Below, in pieces: positions 8,896-18,313 of a stretch of DNA of 64,000 nucleotides. Positions within the stretch are counted from its first letter, which is position 1. The number at the start of each line of letters is the position of its first letter. Source of the stretch: JAPOUP01 sp026708635 (GTDB lineage Bacteria > Pseudomonadota > Alphaproteobacteria > Rhodobacterales > Rhodobacteraceae); NCBI GenBank assembly GCA_965200115.1, contig OZ241336.1, forward strand, positions 2,418,001 through 2,482,000, in the 5' to 3' direction. A model generated the notes under the pieces. That model had not been told where the DNA came from, made no database searches, and saw only the letters and a list, made by a program, of their open reading frames with translations. Made by a program: the position numbers and the translations under genes.

Positions 8896-10463
8896 GGATC
8901 CAGTCCGATCGGCGCTTCCACGAAGAGGGCTGGCTCCATTACGCGCATGTCGTCGGCAACCTGAAGCGGAGTGGCCGCCCGCTCAAGAACGTCACGGCGC
9001 AGATCCAGCCCGGGAGCGATTTCAGTGACGGTGAGCCCCTCTCGACGAAGCTCGATCACGCAGCGCTCGGTAATGAAGGAGACATCCTGACCCTGGGCGA
9101 GGGCGCGGGGTCCCGAGAATGACACCTGATCGACTTTCGGAACGATCTTCGCGATTTCACCTTCCCGATCGATTGCCAACCGTCCACTCTCCACCCGCAT
9201 TCTGGCGCCGACACTGAACGTGCCCGAGAAGACGATCCGTCTGGCCCGAGCCGTAATGTCAACGAAGCCGCCCGCGCCCGCGGTCCGGTGCGGCGTGGCC
9301 GCGAGGCGGGACACATTGACCGACCCTTCGGAGTCAATCTCAAGAAACGAGAGAAGCGAGGCATCGAAGCCGCCCGCCTGAAAGTAACAGAACTGATGTG
9401 GCGACGCGACAAAGGCTTCGGCGTTAGAGGCGCATCCGAACTTGAAATCCAGAAGCGGGACTCCTCCAACCGCTCCCTGCTCTATCACCCAGGTAACGGC
9501 CCCATGCCGGCCCTCCTCCAGAAAGACGCGGGGCACGTTGGCCGAAACGCCGAATCCGACGTTCACCGCCCATCCGCCGCGCAGCTCCCGCGCCACCCGG
9601 CGGGCGATGACCTTTGGCACACCGAATTCCATCAGGCTGAAACTGTCGAGCGGGCGGATAAGCTCTCCCGATATGGCCGGATCATATGGAGTTGCGGTCG
9701 TCTGCAGCATCCCGGGCGCCTCGACCAGCGCGTCAACCAGAATACCCGGCACATGCACGTTCTTTGGGGGTATCGATCCATTCGCGGCGATGCGACGAAT
9801 CTGCGCGATTACGAAACCGCCGGAATTATGCGCGGCAAGCGCCAGTTCCATGGCTCCGAGATAGGCCCCCTCGTCCTCGAAACTCAGGTTCCCGCGCCCA
9901 TCCGAGGTGGTCGCGCGGATGAGCGCCACATCGGGCCGGATCGCCGGAAAGTATAGCCATTCATCGCCGTCAAACACCTCCCGCCGTACGATTGGTTCGG
10001 CGCGGGCGGCATCGTTCATGGCGCAACCGTCAAGGTCAGGATCGACGAACGTCTCCATTCCGACCTTGGTAAGCACGCCCGGTCGCTTTCCGGCTCCTTC
10101 CCGCAGCATGTCGAAGACGATTCCGGAAGGCACGTTGTAGGCCTTGATCCGATTTTCGGTGATCATCCGCCAGATAAGTGGCGGGTCGGCCTTTGTGGGC
10201 CCGGAGGGATAGCTTCCACCGATGATCCTGGAGATACAGCCTGGCCTGGCGACATGGTCCACCCCTTTGGTGCCGAAGAAATCACCGGCCGCGATCGGAT
10301 GCACCATGGTTAGCCGACGCGGCCTTCCCTCGGTCCCATACCTCTCGCCAAGCGCCTCCAGTACCGCGTCAGGGCAGCACAGCCCACTCGATGAATTCAC
10401 CGCGACCGTGGCCCCGTCGGCGATACGGGCAACGGCCTCGGCGGCGGTCATCTGCTTTGTCAC
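8892..10463 (-). CDS. Acyl-CoA:acetate/3-ketoacid CoA-transferase (YdiF-like)
   Basis: About 523 residues, the single-chain form in which both CoA-transferase halves are joined. VTWVIEQGAVGGVPL (near 330) contains the glutamate expected to form the covalent CoA thioester, and GGSYPSGPTKADPPLIW is typical of the N-terminal half. An upstream ATG at 10511 is possible, but GGAGGT at 10467-10472 sits correctly for the GTG at 10463, so that start is used. A TATAAT-like box (10474-10479) lies immediately upstream and may be the -10 of a promoter giving a very short leader. The likely role is CoA exchange onto a small organic acid. Confidence 0.85.
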   Translation of the reverse strand: MTKQMTAAEAVARIADGATVAVNSSSGLCCPDAVLEALGERYGTEGRPRRLTMVHPIAAGDFFGTKGVDHVARPGCISRIIGGSYPSGPTKADPPLIWRMITENRIKAYNVPSGIVFDMLREGAGKRPGVLTKVGMETFVDPDLDGCAMNDAARAEPIVRREVFDGDEWLYFPAIRPDVALIRATTSDGRGNLSFEDEGAYLGAMELALAAHNSGGFVIAQIRRIAANGSIPPKNVHVPGILVDALVEAPGMLQTTATPYDPAISGELIRPLDSFSLMEFGVPKVIARRVARELRGGWAVNVGFGVSANVPRVFLEEGRHGAVTWVIEQGAVGGVPLLDFKFGCASNAEAFVASPHQFCYFQAGGFDASLLSFLEIDSEGSVNVSRLAATPHRTAGAGGFVDITARARRIVFSGTFSVGARMRVESGRLAIDREGEIAKIVPKVDQVSFSGPRALAQGQDVSFITERCVIELRREGLTVTEIAPGLDLRRDVLERAATPLQVADDMRVMEPALFVEAPIGLDP

Positions 10464-10861
10464 GGCACCTCCATTATACGATGCTCCTGAATCCGGCAAC
10501 CGATCGGTCACCGGGCACTGGCCTCTTTCCGCGCCCGTCCGGGCCCGGGCATCGCCGGGACCGGAGAGCTATCGGGACTTCGTGGCCGGCACCTTCCGTG
10601 TCCGATCCGACGGGAGCGCCGGGATCCGCGTCATGCTTCCAAACCGCGGCTACCGGTTACCCCACTGCGCGCACCGTGGCAAAGCCCGTATCGTCCTTTC
10701 GGGCACGTCCGCAACCGAGATAAGCGATACGGCCACGCTTGGGAACAATTTCACGAGCGCTCAACCGATAGCGGTCGACCCCCATATGCATCCATATCCA
10801 ACGACGTGAGCCGGATGAATGAAGAGCCGGTCCATACCAAATTCAGACCGATGCGCGAGAA
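10464..10861. other. 398-nt gap, nothing recognised
   Basis: Lies between the CoA-transferase start and the left edge of repeat copy 1. Apart from the possible TATAAT box next to 10463, I see no gene or structured element. Confidence 0.45.
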
Positions 10862-10935
10862 ATCCCCCGGTTCGCCGGTTCGGGCGTCCTGGCGGGGTTT
10901 CGCGCGGTTGCCGGCTGTCCGCGGTCTTTCCCGGG

Positions 10936-12045
10936 TCATCCGTACCTGATCTGTCCGTTGGTCGGTCCCCAGAAGTCGTTCCAGTCGTACGCCGGGACGT
11001 CGTCGAGGTAGCGGGCCCTGAACTCGGCCGCGTCCCGCGGCGTGACCAGGACGGTCGGCCCGTAGAACTCCCGGTGCTCCGGCGGCTCCTCGGAGGGCCG
11101 GAAGGTGCCGATGGCGGCGTGGTAGGCCAGCGCGGCGGTGACGCCCCCGCCCCAGTGCGGGTTGGTGAACACGGTGGCCAGGATGCGGCCCTCGCGCACC
11201 AGGTCGACCGCCTGGGGGTTGCCGTCGTAGGTCACGATCGGGACGTCCATCCCCTCGGCGCGCAGCGCCTCCAGGACCCCGTAGCCGATCGTGTCGTTGG
11301 CGCAGTGGACGCCGGCGATCTCGTCGCCGTAGCGGGTGATGAACGACGACATGATCCGGTTCGCCTTCTGCGTGTCCCAGTCCGCCGGCTGCGCGTCCAG
11401 AAGCTCCACGTCCGGATAGTCCCGCAGCGCGTTCCGCAGGCCGTTCAGGCGCTCGATCGCCGGGTTGTTCGACGCGATGCCGCCCAGGTGGACCACGCCG
11501 CCCCGGCCGCCCATCGCCTCCAGCAGGATGCGCGCCGTCTGCTCGGCCGGCCCCTCGTCGGACCAGGTCATGTGCGACACGTAGCTGTCGCCGAAGTCCC
11601 AGGGATGCAGGTCGTCGGTCTTGTTCCAGATCGTCGAGACGTAGCCCCCCGCCCCCGCGACCGCCTCCACGACCGGCCGCGCGTTCGGCGCGTCGTTGGT
11701 GTCGATGGCCAGCGCCAGCTCGCCGCCGGTCTTGGCCAGGAGCGCCTTCACGTCCGCCAGCGACTTCTCCGAGGACCCCTCGTTGATCAGGTGGGTCAGC
11801 GCCTCCCGCGGCCTGCCGAGGCTCTCCACGAAGGCCTCGCCGCCCGAGACGATCTCGTTCCAGTACGGGTTCGTCCGGTTGCGGTAGCTCCAGGCGATGG
11901 TCGGGTCCGCGTACACCGCCGCCCGCGCCGGCGAGGGGCCGAACATCCGCAGCGCCGCCGCCGCCGGGACGCCGAAGGCCCCCGCCAGCAGAAGGTTGCG
12001 GCGCGACACCCGCTCCGCCTCGATGAATTTCCCGATGAATGGCAT
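10936..12045 (-). CDS. Ribose-type ABC transporter sugar-binding protein, copy 1
   Basis: 369 residues of the RbsB-like type 1 periplasmic binding protein family. SRRNLLLAGAFGVPAAAAL is a twin-arginine-type signal peptide, and ligand-domain blocks such as GVHCANDTIGYGVLEAL and VTYDGNPQAVDLVREG are typical of the family's second half. The ATG at 12045 has GGGAGGAG correctly spaced; an ATG at 12066 does not. This copy has no permease genes directly after it, unlike copy 2, so it looks like the extra copy. Codons strongly favour G/C in third position compared with neighbours. The protein is predicted to be identical to that of copy 2. Confidence 0.88.
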   Translation of the reverse strand: MPFIGKFIEAERVSRRNLLLAGAFGVPAAAALRMFGPSPARAAVYADPTIAWSYRNRTNPYWNEIVSGGEAFVESLGRPREALTHLINEGSSEKSLADVKALLAKTGGELALAIDTNDAPNARPVVEAVAGAGGYVSTIWNKTDDLHPWDFGDSYVSHMTWSDEGPAEQTARILLEAMGGRGGVVHLGGIASNNPAIERLNGLRNALRDYPDVELLDAQPADWDTQKANRIMSSFITRYGDEIAGVHCANDTIGYGVLEALRAEGMDVPIVTYDGNPQAVDLVREGRILATVFTNPHWGGGVTAALAYHAAIGTFRPSEEPPEHREFYGPTVLVTPRDAAEFRARYLDDVPAYDWNDFWGPTNGQIRYG

Positions 12046-12129
12046 GGTCTCCTCCCTCTGTGCCACGGACCCCCGGGGGTCCCGTCCGCGCCGCGCCCCG
12101 AACCGCCCCGGCCGGGACGCGGAGGTTAA

Positions 12130-12145
12130 CGCACCGTACGGTTAC
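12130..12145. promoter_or_regulatory. Degenerate operator half-site, copy 1
   Basis: The right arm GGTTAC and the CCGTAC-type core of the shared palindrome are kept, and the left arm matches 3 of 6 positions. It lies about 85 nt upstream of the binding-protein start, within the direct repeat. Confidence 0.35.
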
Positions 12146-12303
12146 TTGACCCGCACCGCGGGTGTCAAGGGGGGCCGGGCGACCCGGGCGACTCCCGGAC
12201 CCGGAAGGGCCGGAAACGCCCAGGAACCCCCGCCGGAGGACCGCCACGGGCAATCCCAACGGGCACCAAGACCGAAGTTCATGCCGCCGGCGCCTTGCAA
12301 TCG

Positions 12304-12319
12304 GTAACCAATGAGTTAC
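12304..12319. promoter_or_regulatory. Operator palindrome, site 3
   Basis: GTAACC-AATG-AGTTAC, 11 of 12 matches to the shared pattern. It can also be read as an 18-bp perfect inverted repeat, GGTAAC-CAATGA-GTTACC (12303-12320). It lies 27 nt before the second aldo/keto reductase start and contains an ATG at 12311 that is therefore unlikely to be a start codon. Confidence 0.6.
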
Positions 12320-12346
12320 CTTTCCGACAGGCTCGAGGAGAACCGC

Positions 12347-13165
12347 ATGACCATATACTTCGAAAAGACTTACCAACGCGCGTTTGGCACCTTTCCCCTG
12401 ACCGGCGAGCAGGCGCACAACGCCATACTCGCGGCGGCGAAAGCCGGTTACCGCGCATTCGACACGGCGCAGATGTACCGGAACGAGGCGGAAACCGGTG
12501 AGGCGCTCAGGTATACCGGCATCCCCCGCGACGAACTTTGCGTAACCACCAAGGTGCACCCCGGTAATTTTGACGGGAAAAGTTTCGCCGCCTCGGTCGA
12601 AGCCAGCCTGAGGGCGCTGGGGCTGGACGCCGTGGACGTCCTGCTGCTTCACTGGCCCCCGGCCGACGGCGATATTGCGCCTTCGCTCCGCCTGCTCGAG
12701 GAGTGCCGGGAAAAGGGTCTCGCGAAAAACATCGGCGTGTCCAACTACACGGTCTCCATGCTGCGGGAAGCCGTGAAAACCGTCGACGCCCCGATCGTCA
12801 CCAACCAGGTCGAGTTCCACCCGCTCCTGAACCAGGAAAGGCTGATGGCGGGGGCGAACGAGGTCGGCGTTCCCCTCTCCTCCTACTGCTCGGTCGCGCG
12901 CGGCGAGATCTTCAGGCATCCCGAATTCGCCGAGATCGGAAAGGGCTACGGAAAGGGCGCCGCCCAGGTCGCGCTCCGCTGGATCGTCCAGAAAGGCGTC
13001 AGCGTGAACACCATGTCCACCAAAGCCGATAACATCAGGGCCAACTTCGACATAATGGATTTCACCCTGTCCCATCCGGACATGGCCAGGATCGATGGGC
13101 TGACCGGCACGGGCCATCGGATCGTGACGAAGGATCTGGTGCCTTGGGCACCGAAATGGGACTGA
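12347..13165 (+). CDS. Aldo/keto reductase (2,5-diketogluconate reductase-like)
   Basis: 272 residues, smaller than the first aldo/keto reductase and of the Dkg/AKR5 type. Tetrad residues are visible in FDTAQMYRNE, VTTKVHP and LLLHWPP. KNIGVSNYTV and the NMSTKADN-type segment near the C-terminus are the cofactor-binding parts. GAGGAG at 12335-12340 selects the ATG at 12347; a longer frame from 12311 would start inside the operator. It stands divergent from repeat copy 1 and shares the operator with the catabolic set, so it likely reduces or oxidises an intermediate of the imported sugar. Confidence 0.85.
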   Translation: MTIYFEKTYQRAFGTFPLTGEQAHNAILAAAKAGYRAFDTAQMYRNEAETGEALRYTGIPRDELCVTTKVHPGNFDGKSFAASVEASLRALGLDAVDVLLLHWPPADGDIAPSLRLLEECREKGLAKNIGVSNYTVSMLREAVKTVDAPIVTNQVEFHPLLNQERLMAGANEVGVPLSSYCSVARGEIFRHPEFAEIGKGYGKGAAQVALRWIVQKGVSVNTMSTKADNIRANFDIMDFTLSHPDMARIDGLTGTGHRIVTKDLVPWAPKWD

Positions 13166-13786
13166 GGCCGACGGACGGTCACGCCGAGTTTCCGGAACGG
13201 CGGTCCCGCTCTCGCCATGGCGCATACCGGAATTGCCGCCCGGACCGGTGGGTACGGTGACGGACCGCTCCCGCTTTTTTCCGCAAGAGGCTCACTTTAT
13301 CGGGAATAACGAAACCCGGCGGGTATCCCCCTTGTCTGTCGGAAATTGAATCGACGGTCCCGAAGTCCGGGAAAACCGCGCTCGCGACGGTCCCGCCTCC
13401 CATCCGGCCGGGTATGTCACCCTTTCGCGGTCAGGCCATCCGCATTCGTGCGGCTGTAATGCGGCACGTCATCGGACCTGCGGGCCTGGACGGTTCCCGG
13501 AACCTCCGTCTCCCAGTTCCCTCGCCTCTCGCACTTTGAACCTTTGTTGGGATAAACCCAATTCTGTACTCATCCGCAATCTACCTGTTGAGGCTGCATG
13601 CTTGAACGCCTTGAATTGACGATCGTCGGCGCGGAAGGCCCTCCGCCCGGGAAAGCGGGCAAAAATTCCGGTAACGAGAAAATCCCACTACCGGATATCT
13701 CACATGGGATACGCCGAGGTGTCATTCCCCCATCAGGATCAGCTATTGACGGTGATTCCACAGGTGGAGTGATTGGGAAACCCGGC
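13166..13786. other. 621-nt gap, nothing recognised
   Basis: Lies between the 3' ends of the aldo/keto reductase and the GMC oxidoreductase. Small open frames such as one at 13598-13879 have no family character. No clear terminator hairpin with a T-run was found. Confidence 0.4.
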
Positions 13787-15394
13787 TTAACGGTTTCCCC
13801 GGATCATATCGCTCGCCTTTTCCGCGATCATGATCGTCGGCGCGTTTGTATTCGATCCCACAAGCCTTGGCATGATTGAACTGTCGCAGATGCGGATCCC
13901 ATCGAGTCCACGAACCCTGCACCATGGATCCACTACCGATAGTTCGTCGGTTCCCATCCTGCATGTCCCGGTAGGGTGATAGGAGGTGCGGCCGTATCGG
14001 CGTGCGTAAGCCTCGTAATCCTCCTGCGTCCTGACGCTGGCATCCGGGAAGTGGACCTTCTTGATGTACCTGCCGAGTGACGGCTGGGAGAAGATTTCCC
14101 GGCTGATCCTGACGCCTTCGACCGAGGTCCTTAGATCACCCGGATCGCCGAGGAAGTTCGGATCGATCAGCGGCGGATCGTCCGGGTTCGAAGACCTCAA
14201 CCGCACGCTGCCCCGCGCTTCGGGACGAAGCGTATAGGAGTTGAGCGTAATACCCGATGAACCGGGCGGTACGCTGGGCACGCCGGCCTCGGCACCCGCA
14301 CCCGCAAGGAAATGGAACTGGAGATCGGGCACCGCGAAGTTCCCGGAGTCATTGTCCGCGAACCAGAAAGCGCCACCCTCCACAACGTTCGAGGTGATGG
14401 GCCCGGATCTGAACGCAAGGTACTGGATACCCGCGAGCGCCGCCCAATGCCACCTTTTATACCTGTCCAGACTATAGTGACCGGTGAGCTCCGCCACGAT
14501 GTCGATACCGAAGTGATCGTGCAGGTTCCCGCCCACGCCGGGGAGATCCTGCACCACATCGATTCCATGTTCCTCGAGATGCGCCGCGGGCCCAACTCCC
14601 GAGAGCATCATGAGCTTTGGGGTTCCGATCGCGCCGGAAGTGACGATCACCTCATTCGCCGCCCTCACGGTCTTTTGCCCGTTGCCGGAATATCGGACCC
14701 CTGTCGCCCGAACACCTTCGAACAGTATGCGTTCAGCCCTGCAACAGGTTTCAACGGTCAGGTTCGGGCGCCCCATCACCGGCCTGAGGAAACCCACGGC
14801 GGCCGAGCATCGCCGGTAATTCCTGGTCGTGGTCTGATATACCCCGCAACCCGCCTGATTCGCGCCGTTAAAATCCGGATTGTAAGGCATGCCAAATTCC
14901 TGACAGGACTGAATGAACGCCCGCGTCATCGGCTGGGGATCAGGGATGTTCGATACTCCGAGTCCGCCCTCCGTTCCGTGCCAGTCGCCCGAGAGTATGG
15001 TGTTGCCCTCGGAACGAATGAAATACTTCTGGATTTCACCGAAGGACCAGCCGTCGCAGCCTTCGTGCCTCACCCACCGGTCATAGTCCACGGGATTGCC
15101 GCGGGTGAACACCTCCGCATTGATCGACGAGCCGCCACCGATCACGCGGGCCTGCGCGTAGGGAATCTCCCGGCTGTCCGCATGGATCTGGGGAACCGTG
15201 GTGAATCCCCAGGTGTGCGGTCCGGCCGTCATCCTGGCGAATCCAACCGGCATATGGATCAGGGGGTGCCTGTCGTTACCCCCGGCCTCCAGGAGAAGTA
15301 CGCGCGCGTCCGGGCTCTCGGTCAATCGCGCGGCGAGAACGCAGCCTGCCGATCCACCGCCTACGATGACATAATCATAATCCGCTTCGGCCAT
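13787..15394 (-). CDS. GMC family FAD-dependent oxidoreductase (choline dehydrogenase-like)
   Basis: 535 residues. The FAD dinucleotide-binding loop VIVGGGSAGCVLAARL is at the extreme N-terminus, the GMC signature region ARVIGGGSSINAEVFTRG follows near 80, and SYHPTGTCRMG near 470 provides the catalytic histidine. Such enzymes oxidise primary or secondary alcohols, including sugars and polyols, and pass electrons to a quinone or oxygen. A reading frame extends upstream to 15550, but AGGGGGGAT sits before the ATG at 15394, which starts the conserved domain at once. It lies downstream of the ABC importer genes in the same direction and may process the imported compound. Confidence 0.88.
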   Translation of the reverse strand: MAEADYDYVIVGGGSAGCVLAARLTESPDARVLLLEAGGNDRHPLIHMPVGFARMTAGPHTWGFTTVPQIHADSREIPYAQARVIGGGSSINAEVFTRGNPVDYDRWVRHEGCDGWSFGEIQKYFIRSEGNTILSGDWHGTEGGLGVSNIPDPQPMTRAFIQSCQEFGMPYNPDFNGANQAGCGVYQTTTRNYRRCSAAVGFLRPVMGRPNLTVETCCRAERILFEGVRATGVRYSGNGQKTVRAANEVIVTSGAIGTPKLMMLSGVGPAAHLEEHGIDVVQDLPGVGGNLHDHFGIDIVAELTGHYSLDRYKRWHWAALAGIQYLAFRSGPITSNVVEGGAFWFADNDSGNFAVPDLQFHFLAGAGAEAGVPSVPPGSSGITLNSYTLRPEARGSVRLRSSNPDDPPLIDPNFLGDPGDLRTSVEGVRISREIFSQPSLGRYIKKVHFPDASVRTQEDYEAYARRYGRTSYHPTGTCRMGTDELSVVDPWCRVRGLDGIRICDSSIMPRLVGSNTNAPTIMIAEKASDMIRGNR

Positions 15395-15762
15395 TTGAAC
15401 CGATCCCCCCTGAACGTTGCCCGATCTCGGTGCGGATCGGGTCCGTGGATTCATGCCGCGCGGTCCCCGCGACAGAGACCGGGGTCGCGAATAGATGTTT
15501 CGAGCCTTCGGCTCGATAGGTACCCGCACCCGCACGGCGCTCGCCACCACGATCCGTCAATGCCGGAGCGCCGCGGACTATCCCGCCCATCTGGCACCGG
15601 GGATGGGACACGCCCCGTTCCCCGCGCCCGGATTCCACGTTCGGGCGCGAAGGCCGCTTCGCCGCGCCGGCGGACAGGAATGGACAAAGCCACCACCAGC
15701 ACACGTCCCGAACGGGCTGAAAGACGCCGACGCGATGCGGCCATGCCCGTTTTCGGGCCGGG
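15395..15762. other. 368-nt gap with a short hairpin
   Basis: Intercistronic stretch between cupin and GMC genes. A 7-bp inverted repeat TCGAGCC-TTC-GGCTCGA (15500-15516) can form a hairpin, but no T-run follows on either strand. No gene is seen. Confidence 0.4.
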
Positions 15763-16326
15763 TCAGCGGGACGCGTCCAGAACGTCGCGCCAATCGTTCC
15801 AGCCACCATCCACCGAGGACGGCGCGTCATGCCAATGACGCATGACTTCGCCGGTCACCGGGTCTCTGTCGGGAATCGGCAGACTCATGATGTTTTTGCA
15901 GGCTTGATAGTATAGCGCCTGGGTCAGGAACCGTTCCTGGATATTGTCCCAGTCGCGCCCCCCCGCGTAACCGCCGCACATCAGGATGTCATCGGAGCGA
16001 CCGACCATCTCGTGGCTGACCCCAGCCGGCATAACGATCACGTCCCCCGTTTGAACCCTGACGCGGCTCCAGCCACTCTGTCCAACCGATAGCGAGAATT
16101 CCATCCACCCCCGCGCGCAGCCAAGACATTCATGACTGGTCGAGTGAAAGTGGGCGTACTCGTATACACCGGGAAACTCCCAGTTGTTTCCCCAGCCGTT
16201 GGCGCGGAAGCGCCGCTTCACCGCCTCGGCGCCGCCACCCGGAACGGCTCCGCGATGGACGAGAAGCGGAAATCGGCTATTTGGAATCATGCCCTGGGGC
16301 TTTGAGGTATATGTTTCCGTCCGCAT
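15763..16326 (-). CDS. Cupin domain protein (YjlB-like)
   Basis: 187 residues. A cupin core is visible as HFHSTSHECLGCARGWMEF, with histidines positioned as metal ligands, followed by VQTGDVIVMPAGVSHEM, the second cupin motif with its histidine. It resembles the small YjlB-type cupins of unknown reaction. It ends with a tryptophan-rich tail. It lies 13 nt after the dehydrogenase stop in the same direction, so it is part of the importer operon; isomerase, dioxygenase or sugar-binding roles are all possible. Confidence 0.78.
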   Translation of the reverse strand: MRTETYTSKPQGMIPNSRFPLLVHRGAVPGGGAEAVKRRFRANGWGNNWEFPGVYEYAHFHSTSHECLGCARGWMEFSLSVGQSGWSRVRVQTGDVIVMPAGVSHEMVGRSDDILMCGGYAGGRDWDNIQERFLTQALYYQACKNIMSLPIPDRDPVTGEVMRHWHDAPSSVDGGWNDWRDVLDASR

Positions 16327-16339
16327 GGCAGCGCACTCC

Positions 16340-17365
16340 CTACATCACGATCTGGGTTTTGAGGTCATCCGTCCGTCTGTCGAAAGTGTCGAAGGCCAGC
16401 TGAATGTCCTCGAGGCCGTATTCGGCGCCCGTGAATGGCTCCGTGTCAATCCGTCCGTGGGATAGAAGTGTCAGGGCGTCATGCATGTCCTGCCCCATGC
16501 CCGCGACCGAACCCTTGACCGAATTCTCATGAAGGATCGTCTGAAGGATATCGAGAGCCAGGGTCTCGCCCGCACCGGTCAACCCGAAAGCCGCGATATG
16601 GCCACCTTTCCTCACCAATGCCTTCGCTTCGGAATAAAGCGCCGGGCAACCGACACTCTCGATCACGATATCGGCGCCGCGCCGTTCCGTGGCCGTCATG
16701 ACCGCGTCAATCAACCCTTCGGGCGGCACCGCGACGTCCGCTCCGCCTTCCCTCGCCCTGGCGCGCCTTTCCGCGCTGACGTCCGAGACGATGATGGGTG
16801 CGGCACCGATCGTGCGCAGAAGCTGGACGTGCAGGTTTCCGATCGGCCCCGCTCCCATGACAGCCACGGACTGGCCGAAAGTGACCCTTGCCTTGCGGGC
16901 GGCGCGGACCACGCACGACAGCGGCTCCGTCAGCACCAGGGCTTCCACGGGAGTTCCTGCGGGGGCGGGAATGGCGAGACGCGCCGGAACGGAGATGTAC
17001 TCCGCGAACGCACCGTCCGTCGTGATTCCCATCTGCCGCATTTCGGGGCAGTTCAGGACCTCGTTTCTACGGCACCAATAGCAGTTCGCGCAACCGATGT
17101 TCATGTCCACCACCACGGGTTGGCCATCGTTCAGCCCGGTAACCTCGGCGCCCGAGGCGGCGACATAACCGGTGAATTCATGCCCGGGTATCATTGGCAA
17201 TCTGTCGGCCGCGTAATTGCCTTTGAAAATGTGAATGTCGGTTCCGCAGATGCCCGTGCGTGCGATTCTGACGAGAACATCGTCACGGCCCGGTTCGGGA
17301 CGCGGAACCGCCTCGATCTCAAAACGACCCGGTTCCACCAAAACCGCGGCCCGCATGTCGTTCAC
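16340..17365 (-). CDS. Zinc-dependent alcohol dehydrogenase (sorbitol/threonine dehydrogenase-like)
   Basis: 341 residues of the medium-chain dehydrogenase family. Catalytic zinc ligands are in GICGTDIHIFKGN and PGHEFTGYV, and four cysteines of a structural zinc site appear in GCANCYWCRRNEVLNC. The NAD-binding segment VMGAGPIGNLHVQLL follows near 170. It probably oxidises a hydroxyl of a sugar or polyol brought in by the adjacent ABC transporter, with which it overlaps by 4 nt (ATGA). Confidence 0.88.
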   Translation of the reverse strand: MNDMRAAVLVEPGRFEIEAVPRPEPGRDDVLVRIARTGICGTDIHIFKGNYAADRLPMIPGHEFTGYVAASGAEVTGLNDGQPVVVDMNIGCANCYWCRRNEVLNCPEMRQMGITTDGAFAEYISVPARLAIPAPAGTPVEALVLTEPLSCVVRAARKARVTFGQSVAVMGAGPIGNLHVQLLRTIGAAPIIVSDVSAERRARAREGGADVAVPPEGLIDAVMTATERRGADIVIESVGCPALYSEAKALVRKGGHIAAFGLTGAGETLALDILQTILHENSVKGSVAGMGQDMHDALTLLSHGRIDTEPFTGAEYGLEDIQLAFDTFDRRTDDLKTQIVM

Positions 17366-18306
17366 TTGACAACACCCCTGAGTTTCGATCGGTCAATGGT
17401 CAGCGCGATCGCGACGATCAGGACCAGACCGAAGATCATCTGCTGCTGCGTGGCGTCGATCTCAAGATAGACCATGGCGGCCCGGATCACCATCACGATG
17501 AGCGTCCCGATGGCTGTGTTCAGTACCCCGCCAACGCCGCCCGTCAGCGGCGTTCCGCCAACAAGAACCGCCACGATGGCCAGAAGAAGGAAACCGTTGG
17601 CGAGATGGGCGTCGCCACCCGACAGCTTGACCGAAAAGATGAGCCCGGCCATCGCCGCGAACACTCCCGAGATTCCAAACGCGATGATCTTGATCCGATC
17701 GACGTTGACACCCGAGGCGACGGCGGCGAGCTCTCCAGCGCCGACGGCTTTCAGTGACCGCCCGAAGGTCGTTCTGGTCTGCAGGAACCACGCGAGTACC
17801 AGCAGCGCGACCGCGATCGCGAGCTCATGAGGCACACCGGCCGTGTTCCCGAACATCCAGGCGAAATTGATGTCGCGAAGGGTCGCGTCCATATGCAACG
17901 CGCGCTGGCCCGAGAGCCATTTCGCGATCGAGAGCGCCACGAATCCCATCGCCAGCGTCGAAACGAAGGATGGCACGTACAATCGGCTTGTGACATAGCC
18001 CGAAATCATGCCCGTGAGTCCGCCGGCAAGAAGCGCGACCAACGCGACACCGACCCCGAAATGCGCCAGATAGACGGTGGCGATCACCGTCACCATATTC
18101 GCGAGCTGCTGAACCGATAGGTCGATGCCGCCGATATAGATGGCGAATGTCATTCCCAGTGCCATGATGAACAATGGCACGATATCGGCCATCAGCAGGA
18201 TCAACCCGGCGGGATCGAGAAAATTCGGATTGGCGGTACCCACGAGCGCGCCCAGCGCCAGGAGCGTGACCCAAGGAAAATGCGGCTTCAGGCGTTCAAT
18301 GTCCAT
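17362..18306 (-). CDS. Ribose-type ABC transporter permease
   Basis: 314 residues, RbsC-like inner-membrane permease with about eight to ten hydrophobic segments. IYIGGIDLSVQQLANM and GGTPLTGGVGGVLNTAIGTL are conserved blocks of the family. It pairs with the second permease at 19828-20922 to form a heterodimeric channel. It lies 7 nt after the ATPase gene. Confidence 0.9.
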   Translation of the reverse strand: MDIERLKPHFPWVTLLALGALVGTANPNFLDPAGLILLMADIVPLFIMALGMTFAIYIGGIDLSVQQLANMVTVIATVYLAHFGVGVALVALLAGGLTGMISGYVTSRLYVPSFVSTLAMGFVALSIAKWLSGQRALHMDATLRDINFAWMFGNTAGVPHELAIAVALLVLAWFLQTRTTFGRSLKAVGAGELAAVASGVNVDRIKIIAFGISGVFAAMAGLIFSVKLSGGDAHLANGFLLLAIVAVLVGGTPLTGGVGGVLNTAIGTLIVMVIRAAMVYLEIDATQQQMIFGLVLIVAIALTIDRSKLRGVVK

Positions 18307-18313
18307 TGGCTGC

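Larger units (their letters stand above)
10862..12266. repeat. 1405-bp direct repeat, copy 1
   Basis: Apparently identical in sequence and orientation to 20921-22325, with a constant offset of 10059. It contains one complete gene (the sugar-binding protein), about 70 nt after its stop and about 220 nt before its start. The ends show no terminal inverted repeats and no transposase, so it does not look like an IS. It is visibly richer in GC than its surroundings. Confidence 0.95.

Noticed and set aside
12311..12346. ATG at 12311 as start of the second aldo/keto reductase
   Set aside because: It lies inside the operator palindrome; the ATG at 12347 has a proper ribosome binding site and begins the conserved sequence.
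10751..13225. 824-codon open frame on the minus strand across repeat copy 1, and long opposite-strand frames in both copies
   Set aside because: They arise from the very high GC of the binding-protein gene; composition is arginine/glycine/proline-rich without family motifs, whereas the binding-protein frame has clear motifs.
15500..15516. TCGAGCC-TTC-GGCTCGA hairpin as a terminator
   Set aside because: No T-run follows on either strand; may be an mRNA-stability stem or chance.
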